From: Actinostola sp. cb2023
Taxonomy: Eukaryota > Cnidaria > Anthozoa > Actiniaria > Actinostolidae
Assembly (NCBI GenBank): GCA_033675265.1
Contig: JAUJYZ010001512.1
Span: 248,001-312,000, forward strand
Direction: 5' to 3'
DNA: 64,000 bases
Shown: piece by piece, positions 63,974-64,000 of the stretch
Layout of the letters: each line of letters opens with the position of its first letter
Numbering within the stretch: the stretch's first letter is position 1
Notes under the pieces: generated by a model
Told to the model about the DNA's origin: nothing
Databases searched by the model: none
What the model saw: the letters and a program-made list of their open reading frames with translations, nothing else
Program-made: the position numbers and the translations under genes

Positions 63974-64000
63974 GTAAGTGAAACAGAGGCATTTTGCATT

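Overview
This is animal genomic DNA. The four genes are split by GT-AG introns, there are no operons, and much of the non-coding DNA is microsatellite, minisatellite and short inverted-repeat (MITE-like) elements. The genes have clear vertebrate counterparts, but intron sizes, AT-rich composition and the kinds of dispersed repeats point to a non-vertebrate, probably marine, metazoan. A cnidarian such as an anthozoan is my best guess; this is weak inference from repeat style only.

Layout. (1) 1189-5476, plus strand: a complete 7-exon FAXDC2-type fatty acid/sterol hydroxylase (324 aa) whose fourth exon is partly triplicated. (2) 5477-8873: gene-free, holding a TA-flanked MITE with a paralogous empty site, an inverted-repeat element carrying a 52-bp minisatellite, and a foldback element that forms the 3' end of the next gene. 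(3) 8874-30753, minus strand: a 12-exon gene whose splice phases all agree and sum to 1466 codons plus stop. It has an N-terminal CAP-Gly domain, a basic Ser/Lys/Pro-rich middle with two SxLP motifs, and the MTUS1/MTUS2 C-terminal coiled coil. Four of its introns are largely taken up by unrelated tandem arrays (40-bp, 32-bp, TCA/CGATATCG and 18-bp units). (4) 30754-42864: no gene recognised; a Penelope-type inverted repeat, two large GAT-rich arrays, a hairpin that matches a hammerhead ribozyme, and a homopurine tract. (5) 42865-54387, minus strand: a complete 3-exon ankyrin-repeat/SOCS-box (ASB-type) protein of 363 aa. (6) 54388-58379: promoter-side intergenic DNA. (7) 58380 to beyond 64000, plus strand: the N-terminal part of SUPT20H, a SAGA co-activator subunit.

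The genes do not form a pathway: lipid oxidation, microtubule plus-end binding, ubiquitin-ligase substrate recognition and transcription co-activation. The points most worth a second look are the CAP-Gly/MTUS architecture, the hammerhead-like hairpin at 36247-36387, the triplicated exon with decoy splice acceptors, and the tandem arrays that abut splice sites. Exon models were joined by eye from splice consensus, phase and protein similarity remembered from the named families; no search was run.
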